The notes under the pieces are model-generated. The model worked only from the letters and a program-made list of their open reading frames with translations. It was not told the origin of the DNA and searched no databases. From positions 62,001-126,000 of the forward strand of contig CAYVFI010000002.1 in NCBI GenBank assembly GCA_964450955.1: 64,000 nt of DNA, written 5' to 3'. The DNA is from CAYNWT01 sp964450955. GTDB lineage: Bacteria; Planctomycetota; Planctomycetia; Planctomycetales; Planctomycetaceae. Shown here piece by piece: positions 63,901 through 64,000 of the stretch (position 1 is the first letter of the stretch; each line of letters starts with the position of its first letter). The position numbers and the translations under genes are program-made.

Positions 63901-64000
63901 CCGAAAAGCTAAACAATCTCGACGCAGGGACAGCCGACGAATTCGGTCACGCCATTGCAATTGACGGGAACCTTGCGGTCATTGGTGTTCCCAAGGTTGA
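57966..64000 (+). CDS. Giant multi-domain surface protein (3' partial)
   Basis: The frame stays open from the ATG to the end of the window (2,011 codons) and continues beyond. Order: Arg-rich N-terminus with ALEERALLT (planctomycete LExRxLL motif); CARDB-like beta domain (~30-140); M23-type peptidase domain (~180-310) with YRHL (His254) and HLHF (His287, His289) but Asp where the first zinc His should be (QDAGVD, residue 203); two beta domains (~320-550), the second like the 'choice-of-anchor' or ASPM-type; a classical Calx-beta domain (~555-650); eleven ~114-residue repeats (~651-1904) with the pattern VSESGTTDTF..VL..QPLSDVV then LTFTP.NW..PQTVTV.GVDD; a cadherin-like AVDDSVQATRDTSIVFDVLTNDA domain; and the start of FG-GAP repeats (DEFGHAIAIDGNLAVIGVP). 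It is likely exported and forms a long stalk at the cell surface. Confidence 0.9.
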   Translation, partial: MLRRAKRNSRRVLPARCTTEALEERALLTNLVLTGASLVQGDDATPLSNAILGEQVNVRVDYVTDDQALADYRVEFKVDGVVLDTVTNQGTGAGNSGSFFLATRGWYATPGIHTIEVTLDADDDIAEDNETDNSTMFTVSTIAAAPPVQLAWPVEGDIQQDSFITDYHDVDPTAGVSDFAGGIYSTDGNDAWEIGVPHFEDQDAGVDILAAAAGTVVAVNDGEFDRQTAIVIPEPESNFVIIDHGNGYRSTYRHLRRDSVQVNVGDTVAQGQKIGLIGSSGASDESHLHFGLEHNGLPVEPMLDANTYLQDTPDYSGDVVRIRSSGVTSYAPGNDVEEGPGRTTVFSLESGQDIFFYGQFTSLRQNDQLEYVVFRPSGLEWTRSSITVPQDEVTFENVTTRVLEDSPEIGQWRVDFLLNGVKIGEDSFLVLPNGAPEMLVVDANDTIVVNNRYTPFDFGTTTETGTEPELSFFVQNVGTDDLSIDRVSVPQGFRVTQVLPGTIAPGDTAELVVVLDSTFGGYFGGEIVIGSNDPDDPVHRFSVEGQVELTAVDNLQLGIGVRSVAEGGNTVANVRRAGSTAAPLTVNLSSDSPGQLSFPATVTIPAGQDFASFFITAIDDQTVEGDMTLEIVAGTIGLSSAVNTLEIIDDDFPDFLITETDGNTVVDESGTMDTFDVVLTSQPLTDVVFDLTVLDPEEVGVSTNQLTFTNANWDVPQVVTVTGQDDINLDGSVGSLIEVEVVAGSDPAFLGLSDDVTVVTTDDDVAAFEVSASGGTTVVSESGTSDSFDFVLASRPLSDVVVAISNTDSSEAVVSPNLITITPDDWNTLQTVTVAGVDDLVLDGNRFSNIVLQVVDAESFIGFHGVERDIPVTTLDNDTAGIVLAPSDGLSDVAESGTTDEVGVSLAVEPLTDVVISLSTTDLGEVGVAPGQLTFTPGNWDIPQTATVTGAADDLADGDQTVSLVATVAVNGSDPAFIGAAAVSDVTNRDEDAVIIVTPTSGITEVSEAGGSDTVSISLKAAPLGDVVVELTPAGPGEVSAQAANLTFTTLNWNQPQTATVSGADDSVVDGTQNSAVLVRAVPGQSHAAFAGSVTQTFVSTLDDEIAGIVVTTSGVDTRVRENGTTDSVDISLQAQPLSTVVVQVASGDLTEVLTPVVRYTFTPATWNTPQQVSVIGVDDVTLDGAQATSMSITVIDNLSQNLFDGLVQQFDVITEDDETATWTIEESGGTSVVSEDGTTDTFDIVLNAQPTSDVTVELLTGSPDEISTSPTTLTFTSTNWNVTRTVTIIGVDDDVVDGQQSASLTLRTIDALTNDAFDALEQTLTVVNQDDDIAGIVLTESGGSTSTTEGAADDTIGVTLNAKPLDDVVLEVTVSDVTQLTATPALLTFTPDDWDVPQDVTVAATDDVIADGDVLVQVAFSVLEASSHVQFHGLTTLATVTAIDNDASISVLQTNGGTVVDESGLSDTIDIVLDAQPLGDVVVSSVSRDGGEVTASPTFITFTPGNWSTPQTVTLSGVDDVLLDGTQSTQIDIAVVDVVSADAYDGIATVLSVATTDNDTPDILVTESGGSTIVSELLTTDSFTVRLASRPLSPVVIDVASLDTTETTVSPATLTFDPVLWNTPQTVTVFGVDDMPVDGNQVTPVVLRVDAVQSDTAFGGQEAGVNVTTIDNEVASFTVTQSDGTTAVSETGTTDDFSVVLDAAPTQDVIFAVSTTDPTEAAVDLPTLTFTPANWDTPQVVTVIGVDDPTVDGTATSIVQVQVIDGLSDNAFAGLVDSSVRVTTTNDDVAGFSLAESNSSTIVSETGTSDTFQVILDRQPETGIVFFTGTNAPDELSVSPAFLTFTSANWSVPQTVTVTGLDDAITDSNGPFDVFVAIEESRSDNAFDSLPVQAVQVSNISDEPPLAAVDDSVQATRDTSIVFDVLTNDAPSPEVRILSIGSAGDGTVQQVRNGRLEYTPDPGFVGVDSFEYSIVRGTEKLNNLDAGTADEFGHAIAIDGNLAVIGVPKV

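Overview
The window reads as chromosomal DNA of a planctomycete (phylum Planctomycetota), probably marine and aerobic. The evidence is the family mix: an FG-GAP/ASPIC-UnbV protein, several secreted PQQ-type beta-propeller proteins with no dehydrogenase partner, a spondin-domain protein, two surface proteins that open with the planctomycete-type 'LExRxLL' N-terminal motif, many long secreted proteins of unknown role, and a complete sodium-pumping NADH:quinone reductase (Nqr). Genus cannot be fixed from the sequence alone. No phage, integrase, transposase, CRISPR array or rRNA gene was seen. One tRNA (Leu, UAG) is present.

Layout. 1-17.4 kb: mostly secreted or enzymatic genes: a 5'-truncated FG-GAP protein, two metallophosphoesterases, two PQQ propellers, a PpiC lipoprotein, a fused alpha/beta-hydrolase plus SGNH esterase, a fluoride channel at the end of a three-gene run, a small lipoprotein, a TIGR01777 epimerase and an S33-like hydrolase. 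17.4-19.9 kb: a gene-poor stretch with a spondin-domain gene, its own terminator, a decayed copy of that gene's 3' end with a second similar terminator, a 13-bp minisatellite and a small unknown gene. 19.9-29.2 kb: a 1,481-residue PQQ propeller protein, a CPBP membrane protease, serine acetyltransferase, a Calx-beta/RTX surface protein and a tandem Hsp20 pair.

29.6-36.3 kb: the nqrABCDEF operon, ended by a strong intrinsic terminator. It couples NADH oxidation by quinone to sodium export. NqrB carries a large extra segment. 36.3-45.5 kb: a small membrane protein, a YpfJ-type zinc peptidase, an M50 protease with a co-transcribed lipoprotein, a coiled-coil secreted protein, an S15-family peptidase, a YdjM-like membrane protein and an Nramp-like carrier lacking the usual metal-binding motifs.

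46-64 kb: a membrane-anchored sigma-54 activator (PDZ-like, multi-TM, GAF, AAA+, Fis), a UxaA-type sugar-acid dehydratase, a TolC-type lipoprotein followed by an ABC exporter whose permease carries a propeller-like extracytoplasmic domain, a stand-alone M41-like metallopeptidase domain, tRNA-Leu, and the first 2,011 codons of a giant surface protein. The giant gene has CARDB, a degenerate M23 peptidase domain, a Calx-beta domain, eleven ~114-residue repeats and FG-GAP, and a nine-cytosine tract sits just upstream of its start codon, a possible phase-variation switch. The most interesting candidates are this giant gene, the propeller-bearing exporter and the sigma-54 membrane regulator.
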